A stretch of 39,746 nucleotides of DNA, from contig NZ_BMPY01000047.1 in NCBI RefSeq assembly GCF_014647835.1, positions 1 through 39,746 of the forward strand, read 5' to 3'. Source of the stretch: Microbispora rosea subsp. aerata. Its GTDB lineage: Bacteria; Actinomycetota; Actinomycetes; Streptosporangiales; Streptosporangiaceae. The stretch's first letter is position 1, and every line of letters begins with the position of its first letter. The notes under the pieces are model-generated. The model was not told the DNA's origin, did no database searches, and worked only from the letters and a program-made list of their open reading frames with translations. The position numbers and the translations under genes are program-made. Below, piece after piece: positions 39,640 to 39,746 of the stretch.

Positions 39640-39746
39640 TCAACCTCCCGCAGTGTTCGGGGTGAGGAGAGCTGCTGCGGCGCCGTGTTTGGCGGGGTCG
39701 TAGGCGATGCCGTCGTTCCAGCATTTCCAGATCACCCGGATCCAGG
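39640..39746 (-). CDS. Probable transposase, C-terminal end (partial)
   Basis: Thirty-four codons run from the window edge to TGA at 39642-39640. The peptide WIRVIWKCWNDGIAYDPAKH resembles the conserved tail of some actinomycete IS-element transposases (W-x-C-W-x-D-x-x-x-Y-D-P-x-x-H). The family is not certain. Confidence 0.4.
   Translation of the reverse strand, partial: WIRVIWKCWNDGIAYDPAKHGAAAALLTPNTAGG

Overview
The window is chromosomal DNA of a high-GC actinomycete. GlnR, MshD (mycothiol), MurT/GatD, a Nur-like Fur protein, the CysA2/DUF1416 pair and a CGNR regulator all point to Actinomycetia. The gene order mshD - 5'-nucleotidase - glnR - moaD - cysA2/DUF1416 - murT/gatD - nur resembles the glnR-to-nur neighbourhood of Streptomyces, from memory. 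The protein set and very frequent gtacg motifs suggest a Streptosporangiales-type host, but that assignment is inference.

Layout. (1) 1-4610: right part of an actinomycete integrative and conjugative element (AICE). It holds an FtsK/TraSA-like transfer gene cut at its 5' side by an IS3-type insertion, a small zinc protein, a RepSA-type initiator, an excisionase and a tyrosine integrase, in one overlapping operon. The element abuts the 3' end of a tRNA-Gly(CCC) gene, the probable attachment site. (2) 4718-15874: mostly conserved core genes: dcd, DUF47-pit phosphate uptake, mshD, secreted 5'-nucleotidase, glnR, moaD, LmeA-like lipoprotein-type protein, an ECF sigma/anti-sigma pair, a membrane thioredoxin, and a sulfur operon (DUF4395-cysA2-DUF1416) behind a cysteine-containing leader peptide and an SD-sequestering hairpin. 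(3) 15974-16132: remnant of a VapC toxin gene. (4) 16154-24985: six uncharacterised genes around an active-looking HerA/FtsK-superfamily ATPase, a membrane-anchored relative whose P-loop and Walker B are both degenerate, three single-pass proteins with extracytoplasmic beta-rich domains, and a polytopic membrane protein. This is the best candidate for an undescribed system. (5) 25017-36611: murT-gatD, DsrE-like, nitrobindin, a possible structured ncRNA, nur-like fur, a partner-switching signalling pair (RsbT-RsbX fusion and pseudo-receiver/GAF/SpoIIE phosphatase), ygfZ, dtd, asparaginase, an alpha/beta hydrolase and a CGNR regulator with a shared operator. (6) 36570-39746: DUF2207 membrane protein, VOC protein, DUF2516 protein, repeat-rich spacer and the 3' end of a probable transposase.

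Two themes recur. Many genes have a TANNNT -10 box only 6-8 nt before the start codon, with no Shine-Dalgarno, and are probably leaderless. Four genes between 28 and 35 kb (nitrobindin, SpoIIE phosphatase, dtd, hydrolase) are followed by short tandem arrays whose units are decaying copies of the gene's own last codons and stop codon.
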